Origin: Allobosea sp. WAO
GTDB taxonomy: Bacteria > Pseudomonadota > Alphaproteobacteria > Rhizobiales > Beijerinckiaceae
DNA length: 64,000 nucleotides
Direction: 5' to 3'
NCBI RefSeq assembly: GCF_001509835.1
Contig: NZ_JXTJ01000017.1
Location: forward strand, 62,001-126,000
In this document: one piece after another, positions 50,286 through 59,164 of the stretch
Layout: the number at the start of each line of letters is the position of its first letter
Numbering within the stretch: position 1 is the first letter of the stretch
The notes under the pieces: generated by a model
What the model saw: only the letters and a program-made list of their open reading frames with translations
The model's database searches: none
Told to the model about the DNA's origin: nothing
Made by a program: the position numbers and the translations under genes

Positions 50286-51025
50286 AGCCGCCGCCCTTCG
50301 CCGGGCACCAGGATCATCGAGAAGTAAGGCGCCTCGTCATCGGGCTTCTCGGCCAGCCGCACCACGCGCTGGTCGGCCATGGTGGCGCGCTCGACATAGA
50401 TGGCGCGGTTGATCAGCCCGGACGCCTTCAGGGCACGCCGGACCTTCGGCAGGTTGCGGCCGAGCTTCATGATCACCGCCGCATCGGTGTCGACGAGGCG
50501 GCGCGTCAGCTCGCCCTCGGCGAGCGTGCCCGGCAGCACGGTCATTACGTCGTCGCCCCAGGTGATCGGAGCGGCTGCGCGCGCCCAGGCGCCGGCCATG
50601 CCGGTGACGCCCGGCACCACCTCGGTCGGGAAGCGCTGGGCGAGGCGCCGCCAGAGATGCATGAAGGAGCCGTAGAAGAACGGATCGCCGTCGCAGAGCA
50701 CCGCGATGGTGCGGCCGGCCTGCATCTCGTTCGCGAGCCTTTCGGCGGCGGCGTCGTAGAAGGCGGCGATCGGGCCGCTATAGCCTTCATCCTCGACCGG
50801 CACCTCGGTCGTCACCGGGAAGGCGAGCTCGATCTCGCGGGCGGCGTCGGGCGCGATGATCGCATCCGCCGTGACGCGGGCATTGCCGCGCCGGCCGCGC
50901 TTGCAGAAATGCACGAGACGGTCGGCCTTCAGGATGATGTCCCGGGCGCGCACGGTCATGTAGTCGGGGTCGCCCGGGCCGAGGCCGACGCCGAAAAGCA
51001 GGGTGCGGGGGGCTTGTTCGCTCAC
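50282..51025 (-). CDS. cobI: Precorrin-2 C20-methyltransferase
   Basis: A 247-aa SAM-dependent methylase. LLFGVGLGPGDPDYMTVRAR opens it, VAVLCDGDPFFYGSFMHLW-type bases give the SAM loop, and VVPGVTGMAGAWARAAAPI and VIMKLGRNLPKVRRAL complete the CobI/CbiL pattern. The start is GTG, five bases after cobH. Confidence 0.95.
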   Translation of the reverse strand: MSEQAPRTLLFGVGLGPGDPDYMTVRARDIILKADRLVHFCKRGRRGNARVTADAIIAPDAAREIELAFPVTTEVPVEDEGYSGPIAAFYDAAAERLANEMQAGRTIAVLCDGDPFFYGSFMHLWRRLAQRFPTEVVPGVTGMAGAWARAAAPITWGDDVMTVLPGTLAEGELTRRLVDTDAAVIMKLGRNLPKVRRALKASGLINRAIYVERATMADQRVVRLAEKPDDEAPYFSMILVPGEGRRL

Positions 51026-51029
51026 CCTC

Positions 51030-51662
51030 TCACTCCTTCACTTGCGCCAGCGCATTGACCGCCGCCGCCGCCATCGCCGAGCCGCCGCGCCGGCCATGCA
51101 CCACGAGGAAAGGCACGCGCCCGTCCAGCGCCAGCGCCTCCTTCGATTCCGCCGCGCCGACGAAGCCGACGGGGATGCCGATCACGGCTGCCGGCTTCGG
51201 CGCGCCGGCATCGAGCATGTCGAGCAGGCGGAAGAGGGAAGTCGGTGCGTTGCCGATCACGACGATGCTGCCCTCCAGATGCGGCCGCCACAGCTCCATA
51301 GCCGCCGCCGAGCGGGTCGTGCCCATCTCCTCAGCCAGCTTCGCCACGGCGGGATCGGCGAGCGTGCAGATCACCTCATTCCCCGCGGGAAGGCGGGCGC
51401 GGGTGACGCCGTCGGCGACCATGCGGGCATCGCAAAGGATCGGCGCGCCCTTGGCCAGGGCGGCTTCTGCGGTCGCCGCGAAATCCGGCGACATCGCCAC
51501 GTCCTTCGGCAGGTCGGTCATGCCGCAGGCATGGATCATCCGCACGACGACGCGTTCGGCCGTGCCGGAAAAGCCGGACAGGTCGGATTCGGCCCTGATG
51601 ATGGCGAAGGAGCGCTCGTAGATCGCGGCTCCGTCGCGGAGATAGGCGTGACGCGTATTCAA
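51030..51662 (-). CDS. cobH: Precorrin-8X methylmutase
   Basis: A 210-aa enzyme that moves the C11 methyl group to C12, giving hydrogenobyrinate. The catalytic His is in VVVRMIHACGMTDL (about residue 44). NAPTSLFRLLDMLD and the C-terminal VGFVGAAESKEAL are conserved. No ATG fits: the family start YLRDGAAIYERSF is preceded by TTG 51662, four bases after the cobG stop and with AGGA before it, so I take TTG as the start. Confidence 0.93.
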   Translation of the reverse strand: MNTRHAYLRDGAAIYERSFAIIRAESDLSGFSGTAERVVVRMIHACGMTDLPKDVAMSPDFAATAEAALAKGAPILCDARMVADGVTRARLPAGNEVICTLADPAVAKLAEEMGTTRSAAAMELWRPHLEGSIVVIGNAPTSLFRLLDMLDAGAPKPAAVIGIPVGFVGAAESKEALALDGRVPFLVVHGRRGGSAMAAAAVNALAQVKE

Positions 51663-51666
51663 GCTT

Positions 51667-52953
51667 TCATTCCTGGTGGTGCGGCGCGGCCATGAGCTGC
51701 GCGCGGATGTCCTGACCCGGTTCGAGCCGGCGCACAAGTTCCGGCAGCGTCAGATGTGCGATCGGCCTGTCACGGGTGCCGCCGGCGAGGATGACGTCGT
51801 AGCCGGTCTCGCCGGCCAGGAGGGTGAGATCGGCGGCCCCCTGGCGAGCACAGGATTTGACGCAGCCCGAGACATGCAGCGTCAGCCCGTCCGCCAGCAG
51901 GGGCGCGAGCACTTCCGACAAAGTCGCGGCATCGGCGAGCGTTGCCGCGGCCGCGCGGTCGCAGGCTGGTGCGCCGGCACAGGCCGAAACGGGCAGGCGC
52001 GGATCGCGTGGGGAGAGCACGAGACCTTCCTTCGCGAGGGCTACGGCGAGCTCCCCGGCGACAGCGCGCGAAAGTCCGCAGAAGCCGAGACCGCGCCAGG
52101 GAGAGAGCCGTATCTCTTCGACCGCGAAACGCTCGGCGAGACCCGCGAGCGGCGAAAAGCCTGTGGCATCGCTGCGGCCGAAGGGCAGGGCGGCGAGGAC
52201 GGCGAAACGCCCGTCCCGCTCGGCCATGATCCCGACTGGGGCAGGGGATGGGCGTGGCGCCGGGGCCGGCATCGGCGTGAGGCCGCTGGCGAGCGCACTC
52301 AGCGCCATGTCGTCGAGCTCGCGCATCCGCCGGACCTCGCCGCGCTTTACGCGCTCCTCGGCAGCGAAGCCGGCGAGCAGCATCGCGGCGATCGCAGGCG
52401 CGCTATCCGGGGCGATCGGCCCGAACCAGAGCCCGCCCGGTAGGCCGAAGACAACGGCGTCGGTAGCGACGGCGCGCAAGCGCAGATCGGCCGAAAAATT
52501 GTCGAGGGCGAGCGCGCCGCCGCCATCGACCACGATCGAGAACTTGGCCGGCAGTCCCGCGACGCCGCGGCCGGCGCCTTCGATAGCTGCGGCGAGACCG
52601 GCAGCATCGAGCAGTTCGCCTGCTTCGCGGCCGGCGAGCGGCGAAGCGAGCACCAGCCTGTGCGGCCCGTCCCCCATCGCTTCGTCGACCAGCCCGGCGT
52701 TCAGCAGCTCTGCGACCAGAACCGGATGCGCTTCTTCGCGCACGCCGCGCAGCTGGAGATTGCCGCGTCCCGAAATCTCGATCTGGCCGTTGCCATGGCG
52801 GGCCGCCAGCGCCCCGACGAATGCGAGCTGTGTCGGTGAAAGCGCTCCCCGCGGCGGGTGGAGCCGCACCAGCCAGCCATCGCCGGTCTGCATCGGCCGC
52901 AAGGTGCCGGGGCACCAGCCGCGTCGCATGGTTTCGGGGGCGGGCAGGCTCAT
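51667..52953 (-). CDS. cobG: Precorrin-3B synthase
   Basis: A 428-aa oxygen-dependent enzyme with siroheme/4Fe-4S sulfite-reductase-like repeats, converting precorrin-3A to 3B. RRGWCPGTLRPMQTGDGWLV opens it, and the 4Fe-4S cysteines are in SACAGAPACDRAA (C-x5-C) and HVSGCVKSCARQ (C-x3-C). Its presence marks the aerobic pathway. The start is ATG 52953, overlapping the cobN stop (ATGA). The much longer open frame upstream is an off-frame reading of cobN. Confidence 0.94.
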   Translation of the reverse strand: MSLPAPETMRRGWCPGTLRPMQTGDGWLVRLHPPRGALSPTQLAFVGALAARHGNGQIEISGRGNLQLRGVREEAHPVLVAELLNAGLVDEAMGDGPHRLVLASPLAGREAGELLDAAGLAAAIEGAGRGVAGLPAKFSIVVDGGGALALDNFSADLRLRAVATDAVVFGLPGGLWFGPIAPDSAPAIAAMLLAGFAAEERVKRGEVRRMRELDDMALSALASGLTPMPAPAPRPSPAPVGIMAERDGRFAVLAALPFGRSDATGFSPLAGLAERFAVEEIRLSPWRGLGFCGLSRAVAGELAVALAKEGLVLSPRDPRLPVSACAGAPACDRAAAATLADAATLSEVLAPLLADGLTLHVSGCVKSCARQGAADLTLLAGETGYDVILAGGTRDRPIAHLTLPELVRRLEPGQDIRAQLMAAPHHQE

Positions 52954-55900
52954 TCTGCGGCCTCCTGCTCGGCTGCGAGCAGCGCCGCGGAATTCAGACG
53001 GCTGCGCCAGAGCCCGCGCGCCTGCGCCTCGGCGAGGCGCGAGCGGATCGAGGCGGCGGCCGGCGCATTGGCCTCCTCCAGGGCTCGCCAAACGGCCGGA
53101 TCGCCGCAATAGGCCTGGAACACCGCATCGAACAGGGCGTCGGAGACGGCGTCCGTGCTCGCCGCGTAGACGAAGAGCGCATCGACCGCCTCGGCGAGTT
53201 CGGCCGCGCCGCGCCAGCCATGGGCGAGATGGCCCCCGATCCAGCGGGGATGGCAGAGCCTGCCATGGACGATGCGCGAGACATCCTCGGCGAGCGTCCG
53301 CGTCTTCGGCGCCTGCGGATCGGAGGTGTCGAGGCTGTAGGTCACGGCCTCCCCGCCGAGCGCCTGCATCGCCGCGACGAAGCCGCCGATCGCATCGGCA
53401 GCGCTCGTCGCCTCCAGTATGTCGCGCCCGGCCGTGTCGCTGGCATGGATGAAGGCATCGGCGCCCGTGACCCGCGCCGCGAAGCCGGCATCGGGCCGCC
53501 CGGCTCCGTCCGCGCCGCCATAGGCATGGCCGCTGGCGGCGAGATAGGCCTTGCCGAGTTCGTCGCGCGAACGCCAGTCGCCATCGAGCGCCCGGTCGGC
53601 CATGGCGGCGCCATAGCGGCCGGGCGCTGCGCCGAAGATTCGGGCGCCGGCCTCGCCGCGCCGGCGCGCGGCGGCGGGCTCGTTCCACTCGTCGGGCTCG
53701 TCGAGCGCCGCGACAGCCCTGGCGGCGGCGTCGAGCAAGGCGATCTGCGCCGGAAACGTATCCCGGAAGGCGCCGGAAATGCGGATCGTCACGTCGAGCC
53801 GCGGCTGCGCGAGCTTGGCCTGCGGTGTGATCGCAAACCCGGTTACGCGGGTCGAGCCATGGTCCCAGATCGGCGCCACGCCCATCAGATGGAGCGCATG
53901 CGCGATGTCTTCACCGCCGGAACGCAGGGTAGGCGAGGCCCAGAGATCCATGACGATGCGGCGCGGATAGTCGCCCTGCTCCTGCAGATGGCGTGCGACC
54001 ACGGCCTCGGCCGCCAGCGTTCCCAATCTGGCGGCGGCGCGTGTCGGCACGGCGCGTGGATCGAGCGTCGAGAGGTTGCGTCCGGTCGGCAGTACGTCCG
54101 GCCGGCCACGCTGCGGCGCCCCGGCCGGGCCGGGCGGCACGAAGCGGGCAGCGAGCGCCTTCAGCAGGTTGCGACGCTCGTTCGCAGCCGATTCCGGATC
54201 GGCTTCCGAGCTGCCGAAGACGTGTAGACCGTCGCGGAACTGCATCTCGGCGAGGTCGCAGAGATGCGCGTCGAGCGCCGCGAGCGCGCTCGGCATGTCC
54301 TGGTCGGCCGTGACGCCGCAGGCGGCGGCGAGCCCGCTCGCCTGCGCCCGGTCGAGGATCTCGCGCGCCACGATAGCGGCGCGGCGCGGATCGAGCACCT
54401 GCGCCTGTGCATATTCCTCGACAAGGTCGCGCAGCAGGGCCGCCTCGCCGGAGGCCTCGCTCGCCGCGAGCGGCGGCGGCAGATGGCCGAGCGTCAGGGC
54501 CGAAAGCCGGCGCTTGGCCGGTGCGGCTTCGCCGGGATCGTCGACGACATAAGGGTAGATCACCGGCAGCGCGCCGATGGCGAGGCGGGGCCAGCAGGAG
54601 CGAGAGAGCGCCACCGCCTTGCCGGGCAGCCATTCCGTCGTGCCGTGGGTGCCGAGATGGATCAGGGCATCGGCCCGCTCGACCTCCCGCAATCCGAGAT
54701 AGAAGGCGAGATAGGCGTGGCTCGGCGGCGCATCCGGGTCGTGATAGCGCGCCTTGCGGTCGGGCGTCGTGTCGCGGGCCGGCTGCAGCGCAATGGAAAG
54801 CTTGCCGAAGCGCAGCATGCAGAAGCGGAAGGCGTCGCCGTCGCAGGATGGGTCGGCCTCGGGTGCGCCATGGCTGGCGAGAACGGCGTCGCGGGCGGCC
54901 GCCGGAATGGCGACCAGCCAGGCGCGATAAGCGGCGAGCGGAACGGAGAAGTCGGCGGGGCCTTCGGTGAGGGCGGACATCAACCGCCAGCCCTCGTCCT
55001 GAGGAGCGGCCGATGGCCGTGTCTCTAAGGATGTGCCAGAGGGGACTGGACCTTCCTTCGAGACGCCGCTGCGCGGCTCCTCAGGAAGAGGGCTGAGGGC
55101 AGTAAGCACGTCGCGGGCGACGTCATAGCCCGCCCCCGCCAGCAATTCCCGGATCGCCAGAGCGCTCGCCGGCGTGTCGAGGCCGACGGCGAAGCCGGCG
55201 CGGCCGCCGCGTGCGGGATAGTCCGACATCACCAAAGCGAGCCGCCGCTCGCCGGCCGGCTTGCTTCCGAGTGCAGCCCAGTTGGCGGCGAGATCAGCGA
55301 GCGCGGCGACGCCGTCCGCATCGGGCGCGAGGCGGCGCAGGCTGAGGCCGGTCGCGGGATCGGCGATCTCCTGCTTGAAGGCGACAGGGATCGCGCCGAG
55401 CCTGCCGTCGAATTCCGGCAGCGCCGCCTGCATGGCGAGGTCGGCGGCGGAAAGCCCGCGCGGCGAGGCTTCCCAGGCTTCGCGCGCGCTGCCGACCGGG
55501 ACAGCCTGCAGGATCGGGCAATCGGCCGCGTCGAGCACGAAGCCTTCGCCTTCGCGGGCCGAGAAGGCGGTGGTGGTGACGATCAGCGCCGGCTTGCGTG
55601 CCGAGATCAGTTCGGCGAGCTCGGCCGCGACGGCCTCGTCCTTGAGGCTGGTCAGGGCGAGCGGAAGCGGGGCGAGGCCGCGCGCGGCGAGGGCCGCCAC
55701 GATCGCCTCGACCATGGCGGTGTCGCCGGCGGCGACGCCGGAGCGATAGACGAGCACGGGGACGAGAGGCGCGTCGGCCGGCAAGGCGGCGAGCGCCTCG
55801 CGGCAGGGCAGGGGGGCGGCGTTGGGGCCGAGGGCGAAGATCGGCGGGAGCGGGACGGGGGAGGCATTGGATGTGTCGCGTGACCCCTCATCCGTCCCGG

Positions 55901-56588
55901 CTTCGCCGAGCCACCTTCTCCCGCAAGGGGAGAAGGACGAGGCGGCGGCATCAGCTCCCTTCTCCCCTTGCGGGAGAAGGTCCCGGCAGGGGGATGAGGG
56001 GTCGCGCTGCGCTTGCAGATAATCGTTGATGCGCCTCAGCAGCCGCCGCATGTTCTCGGAGCCGCCACCGGCCCGGAAATAGCCGAGCAGCGTGGCTGCG
56101 AAATCCGGCGGCACCGTGCCGTATCCGGAAAGCCGTTCATCCTCGCGGTCGTCGCCGGGCAGCACGGCGAGCGCCACGCCCTTCTGCCGGCAGGTGGTGC
56201 CGACCTGCTCGATCCCGTAGCGCCAGCTGTCGAGTCCGCCAAGGCAGCGCAGCAGCACGAAACGCGAGCGCTTCAGCGTCTTTTCGATCAGCAGGTCGAT
56301 CGAGAGCGGATGCTTGAAGCGCCGCAGCGGCACGAGGCGAAGCGTGAGTGCCGCGCCTTCTCCGTCATGCTCGCCCTTGCGGCGAGCATCCACGTCTTGA
56401 GCACTGGTCTCGCCAAAGGAAGACGTGGATGGTCGGGACAAGCCCGACCATGACGAACAGGCCGTCACTACCGCCGATAGATCGCTGTCGCTGAAGGAAA
56501 GCAGGACGACATCGCCCGACGGCAGGGCCAGGTCGACGGCGTCCTCGCCGTCGTCGAGCCTCACCTCGCTGGTCGGAAGCAGATGCAT
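52950..56588 (-). CDS. cobN: Cobaltochelatase subunit CobN, with three in-frame repeat insertions
   Basis: The large subunit (1212 aa) of the ATP-dependent CobNST chelatase, which inserts cobalt into hydrogenobyrinate a,c-diamide. Core marks are LGLREVERADALIHLGTHGT near residue 650, EWLPGKAVALSRSCWP, YPRRIVMDLWASPTLRSGGE and AQIALLDAAARAVAALDEP. Three segments (about residues 45-75, 196-235 and 499-533) are translations of palindromic DNA repeats. Without them the core is about 1108 aa. The frame stays open. Sister subunits cobS and cobT are not in the window. Confidence 0.94.
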   Translation of the reverse strand: MHLLPTSEVRLDDGEDAVDLALPSGDVVLLSFSDSDLSAVVTACSSWSGLSRPSTSSFGETSAQDVDARRKGEHDGEGAALTLRLVPLRRFKHPLSIDLLIEKTLKRSRFVLLRCLGGLDSWRYGIEQVGTTCRQKGVALAVLPGDDREDERLSGYGTVPPDFAATLLGYFRAGGGSENMRRLLRRINDYLQAQRDPSSPCRDLLPQGEKGADAAASSFSPCGRRWLGEAGTDEGSRDTSNASPVPLPPIFALGPNAAPLPCREALAALPADAPLVPVLVYRSGVAAGDTAMVEAIVAALAARGLAPLPLALTSLKDEAVAAELAELISARKPALIVTTTAFSAREGEGFVLDAADCPILQAVPVGSAREAWEASPRGLSAADLAMQAALPEFDGRLGAIPVAFKQEIADPATGLSLRRLAPDADGVAALADLAANWAALGSKPAGERRLALVMSDYPARGGRAGFAVGLDTPASALAIRELLAGAGYDVARDVLTALSPLPEEPRSGVSKEGPVPSGTSLETRPSAAPQDEGWRLMSALTEGPADFSVPLAAYRAWLVAIPAAARDAVLASHGAPEADPSCDGDAFRFCMLRFGKLSIALQPARDTTPDRKARYHDPDAPPSHAYLAFYLGLREVERADALIHLGTHGTTEWLPGKAVALSRSCWPRLAIGALPVIYPYVVDDPGEAAPAKRRLSALTLGHLPPPLAASEASGEAALLRDLVEEYAQAQVLDPRRAAIVAREILDRAQASGLAAACGVTADQDMPSALAALDAHLCDLAEMQFRDGLHVFGSSEADPESAANERRNLLKALAARFVPPGPAGAPQRGRPDVLPTGRNLSTLDPRAVPTRAAARLGTLAAEAVVARHLQEQGDYPRRIVMDLWASPTLRSGGEDIAHALHLMGVAPIWDHGSTRVTGFAITPQAKLAQPRLDVTIRISGAFRDTFPAQIALLDAAARAVAALDEPDEWNEPAAARRRGEAGARIFGAAPGRYGAAMADRALDGDWRSRDELGKAYLAASGHAYGGADGAGRPDAGFAARVTGADAFIHASDTAGRDILEATSAADAIGGFVAAMQALGGEAVTYSLDTSDPQAPKTRTLAEDVSRIVHGRLCHPRWIGGHLAHGWRGAAELAEAVDALFVYAASTDAVSDALFDAVFQAYCGDPAVWRALEEANAPAAASIRSRLAEAQARGLWRSRLNSAALLAAEQEAAE
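54991..55092. repeat. Palindromic repeat (CCCTCATCCTGAGGAGC type) inside cobN
   Basis: Ends CCCTCGTCCTGAGGAGC and GCTCCTCAGGAAGAGGG are inverted, with an inner GTCTCTAAGGATG and TTCCTTCGAGAC pair. The total is about 102 bases and it encodes SPLPEEPRSGVSKEG...PQDEG in CobN. It is a familiar intergenic element form in Rhizobiales (from memory). Confidence 0.8.
55884..56001. repeat. Palindromic repeat (CCCCTCATCC / CTTCTCCC type) inside cobN
   Basis: Outer ends CCCCTCATCC and GGATGAGGGG are inverted. Two inner hairpins are built on CCTTCTCCCGCAAGGGGAGAAGG and CCCTTCTCCCCTTGCGGGAGAAGG half sites. It encodes the low-complexity SSPCRDLLPQGEKG...FSPCGRRW in CobN, a peptide pattern seen when this element is translated. 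Confidence 0.85.
56364..56454. repeat. Mosaic palindromic repeat, copy 4, inside cobN
   Basis: GTCATGCTCGCC/GGCGAGCAT, CCACGTCTT/AAGACGTGG and ATGGTCGGG/CCCGACCATGAC, nearly the same as the intergenic copy at 32713. It encodes CobN residues about 45-75. Confidence 0.88.
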
Positions 56589-56650
56589 CGCATCACTTTC
56601 TGAACACGCTGGCCGGAAGGCTCAAGGAAGCCTGCCGGCCAGCGTCGATA

Positions 56651-57700
56651 TCAGCCCTTGAGGGCGGCTTCCACGGCCTGCCGGTCGAACCCCTTGAGGC
56701 CGATGACGACGAGCCGGCCGTCACGGGCCTCGTCAGCCTCCCAGGCCCGGTCGTAATGGTGGCCGATGCGCCGGCCGACACCTTGCACCACGAGCCGCAT
56801 CCGCTTGCCGGGGACGGCGGCAAATCCCTTCAGGCGTAGCACGCCCTCGGCCTCGGCGGCCTTGGCGAGGCGGGCGACCAGCTCCTCCGGCGAGGCGGCC
56901 TCCGCTAGCGGCAGGGCGACGCTGTCGAAATCGTCATGGTCGTGGTCCTCGCCCTCGCCATGATGCGAGGGACGCGCCGCAAGATCGGCTTCGGCGGCGG
57001 CGCCCAGGCCGATGATCAGGGCGGGCTCGACCTTGCCATGGGCGGTCTCGACCACCTTGATCGCCTTGGGCAGATGCTCGGCGATCTCGGCCTTGACGCG
57101 CTCGCGCCCTTCCGCATCGACGAGGTCGCTCTTGTTGAGCAAGATCAGGTCGGCGCAGAGGATCTGGTCCTCGAAGACCTCTTCCAGCGGGTTGTCGTGG
57201 TCGACTGACTGGTCCTGAGCCGCCTGGGCCTTCAGGGCTTCGGGATCATCGGCGAACTGGCCTTCGGCGACCGCCGGCCCGTCGACCACGGCGATCACGC
57301 CATCGACGGTGACGCGGCTGCGGATCGCCGGCCAGTTGAAGGCTTGGACCAGCGGCTTCGGCAGAGCCAGGCCCGAGGTCTCGATCAGGATGTGCTGTGG
57401 CGGGTTCGGCCGGTCGAGCAGCTTCTCCAGCGCCGGCACGAAATCATCGGCGACGGTGCAGCAGATGCAGCCATTCGGCAGTTCGACGATGTCCTCCTCC
57501 GAGCAGCCCTCGATGCCGCAGCCGGCGATGAAGGAGCCGTCGAAGCCGAGATCGCCGAATTCGTTGACGAGCACGGCGAGGCGCTTGCCGCCGGCATTCT
57601 CGAGGAGATGGCGGACGAGGGTTGTCTTCCCGGCGCCGAGGAAGCCGGTGATGATCGTGCACGGCACCTTGCCGAGCGCGGGGTTCTGCGGAGCGTTCAT
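56651..57700 (-). CDS. cobW: CobW-family GTPase (metal chaperone)
   Basis: A 349-aa G3E GTPase. The P-loop is ITGFLGAGKTTLVRHLL, the metal-binding CxCC motif is LPNGCICCTVADD, the Walker B-like part is HILIETSGLALP, and NKSD is in LILLNKSDLVDAEG. A His/Asp-rich stretch (SHHGEGEDHDHDDFD) suggests metal binding. CobW is thought to deliver cobalt to CobNST. It overlaps the DUF1636 gene (ATGA) and lies 62 bases before cobN. Confidence 0.95.
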   Translation of the reverse strand: MNAPQNPALGKVPCTIITGFLGAGKTTLVRHLLENAGGKRLAVLVNEFGDLGFDGSFIAGCGIEGCSEEDIVELPNGCICCTVADDFVPALEKLLDRPNPPQHILIETSGLALPKPLVQAFNWPAIRSRVTVDGVIAVVDGPAVAEGQFADDPEALKAQAAQDQSVDHDNPLEEVFEDQILCADLILLNKSDLVDAEGRERVKAEIAEHLPKAIKVVETAHGKVEPALIIGLGAAAEADLAARPSHHGEGEDHDHDDFDSVALPLAEAASPEELVARLAKAAEAEGVLRLKGFAAVPGKRMRLVVQGVGRRIGHHYDRAWEADEARDGRLVVIGLKGFDRQAVEAALKG

Positions 57701-58122
57701 TCGCTTGATCCTTGTTGGCGCGGCAGAGGTGGCACGCGCGCGACCACGCCCTTGCGGAACGAGGCGGGTCTTTCTTTCCAGGGAACGATACCGTTGGCGC
57801 TGGCGGCAAAGCTCTCCGCCGCGCCGGCGATCTCGTCGAGATGGCTGTCGGTGTCGAGGTCACCGATCAGATAGGTCCATTTGCCATCGGCCGCGAGCGC
57901 GATGGTGCAGGGCCGCTTGCAGACGGCGAGGCATTCGACCGGGATGACGGCGATGCCGCTCCCGGCCATGCGTTCGCCGAGCGCCGCCGCGAGCGCGATA
58001 CCGGGCTGGTCGTAGCCCTCCGGCAAATCCTCGCGCTGGCGCCGGCAGACGGTGCAGACATGGATGGTGCAGCCCGGCTCTTGCCGGGCATCCGTCGCGA
58101 GGGCGAGATCGCCTTCGAGCAT
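57697..58122 (-). CDS. DUF1636-family cysteine-rich protein of the cob operon
   Basis: A 141-aa protein. CTIHVCTVCRR (a C-x4-C-x2-C set) and ECLAVCKRPCTIALAADGKW (C-x3-C-x3-C) suggest a 2Fe-2S thioredoxin-like ferredoxin or metal site; DGKWTYLIGDLD is the family core. Function is not established for DUF1636, but it often lies in B12 loci. Here it is between cbtA and cobW and coupled to cobW by four bases, which suggests a step in cobalt delivery or redox chemistry. AAGGAAG precedes the ATG. Confidence 0.88.
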   Translation of the reverse strand: MLEGDLALATDARQEPGCTIHVCTVCRRQREDLPEGYDQPGIALAAALGERMAGSGIAVIPVECLAVCKRPCTIALAADGKWTYLIGDLDTDSHLDEIAGAAESFAASANGIVPWKERPASFRKGVVARVPPLPRQQGSSE

Positions 58123-58170
58123 GAGAATACTTCCTTGGGCTGGCGCGGCCGCTTCCGGCCGCGCGAGGCG

Positions 58171-58929
58171 TCAGGCTGCCGCGGTGGCGGCGCTGCGGCG
58201 CGCGGCCCAGGGCCAGAGCACGCCGACGGCGAAGCCGGTGGCGAGCCAGAGCGCGGCCTGGATGGCGAGCGAGAGCGCCGCGAAATGCGCCGCGATCTCG
58301 GCCGGGACCCTGCTCTCCGGCGCGGCCGGATGCGGCGCACCGATCAGATGCGGCAGCAGCAAGGCGAGCACGGCGAGCGCCCTTGCCCAGGAGGCCTCGA
58401 CCCGCAGGAAGACGAAAAGTGCTCCCGCGGTGACGGCGGCGGTCATCAGCCACCAGAGCTGCCGGTGCTGCAATTCGGCAGCGGCGGCGCCAGGCAGTTC
58501 CGGCGCGAGCCCCATCGCCGGGGCGAGCCCGAAGGCGAGGAAGCCGCAGACGGCCCAGGCCAGTGCCCGGCGTTCATCGATCCGCTCATTGACCGCGATC
58601 ATGCCAGCGAGCAGCAAGGCGGCGAAACCGATCGCGGTGCCGATCGTCACCAGGCTGGTGAAGGCGGTGCGCTGGAAGCCGTCCTGCGGCTTCCATTCAT
58701 GCTCGTCTCCAACTCCCTTGTCGCCATGCGCGGCCGGGCCGTGCGCGAGATGGATGCGGGCTTCGCCGTTGAAGGCGGCTTGCATCGGCGCCGGCTGCGC
58801 GCGGAGCGCCGCCTCATAGGTTTCCGCCTTGAGGATCAGCGGCGTCGTGGTGACGTGCTGGAGCGCCGAGATCAGCAGCCCAGCCAGAAGCCCGGCCAGA
58901 AGACTGACCGTGAGAACACGTGTGACCAT
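58171..58929 (-). CDS. cbtA: Cobalt transporter subunit CbtA
   Basis: A 252-aa membrane protein with about six helices. It opens VTRVLTVSLLAGLLAGLLIS, has a periplasmic loop with HLAHGPAAHGDKGVGDEHEW that is His-rich, and ends WLATGFAVGVLWPWAARRS. CbtA with CbtB was first noted as a B12-regulated cobalt uptake candidate. It starts 12 bases after cbtB with GGGGAAG before the ATG and belongs to the riboswitch-led operon. Confidence 0.92.
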   Translation of the reverse strand: MVTRVLTVSLLAGLLAGLLISALQHVTTTPLILKAETYEAALRAQPAPMQAAFNGEARIHLAHGPAAHGDKGVGDEHEWKPQDGFQRTAFTSLVTIGTAIGFAALLLAGMIAVNERIDERRALAWAVCGFLAFGLAPAMGLAPELPGAAAAELQHRQLWWLMTAAVTAGALFVFLRVEASWARALAVLALLLPHLIGAPHPAAPESRVPAEIAAHFAALSLAIQAALWLATGFAVGVLWPWAARRSAATAAA

Positions 58930-58941
58930 GATGCTTCCCCG

Positions 58942-59115
58942 TCAGTGGCAGGGGAAGGCGAGGCCGTGGCGGGCGTCATGCGCCGCGTTGTGGACATTCG
59001 CGGAGGCCGCGAAGCCGACGGTGTAGACCAGGACGAAGCCGAGGATCAGCGCGGCGGCGACGGCTTTCGCGCGCTCGGAGACGCTGGCCTGGCTGGTGAC
59101 GGTAGCCGTATTCAT
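58942..59115 (-). CDS. cbtB: Cobalt transporter subunit CbtB
   Basis: A 57-aa single-span membrane protein: an N-terminal polar part, a helix VAAALILGFVLVYTVGFAAS, and the C-terminal His motif HNAAHDARHGLAFPCH that is the family signature for metal contact. It is the first gene after the B12 riboswitch, 54 bases from the B12 box. AGGAAG lies before the ATG. Confidence 0.93.
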   Translation of the reverse strand: MNTATVTSQASVSERAKAVAAALILGFVLVYTVGFAASANVHNAAHDARHGLAFPCH

Positions 59116-59164
59116 CTTGCTTCACTTCCTGGCCACCCCACCGGCAGCCTGTTGGACGACATCG

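Noticed and set aside
52953-53688. An N-terminal extension of cobG into cobN
   Set aside because: The extra residues are Arg/Ala-rich and off-frame to the conserved CobN C terminus. The ATG at 52953 has the family start and the usual ATGA overlap.
55884-56001. Possible CRISPR-like or tandem array within cobN
   Set aside because: The repeated CTTCTCCC/GGGAGAAG units are two inverted hairpins of one dispersed element, without regular spacers or cas genes.
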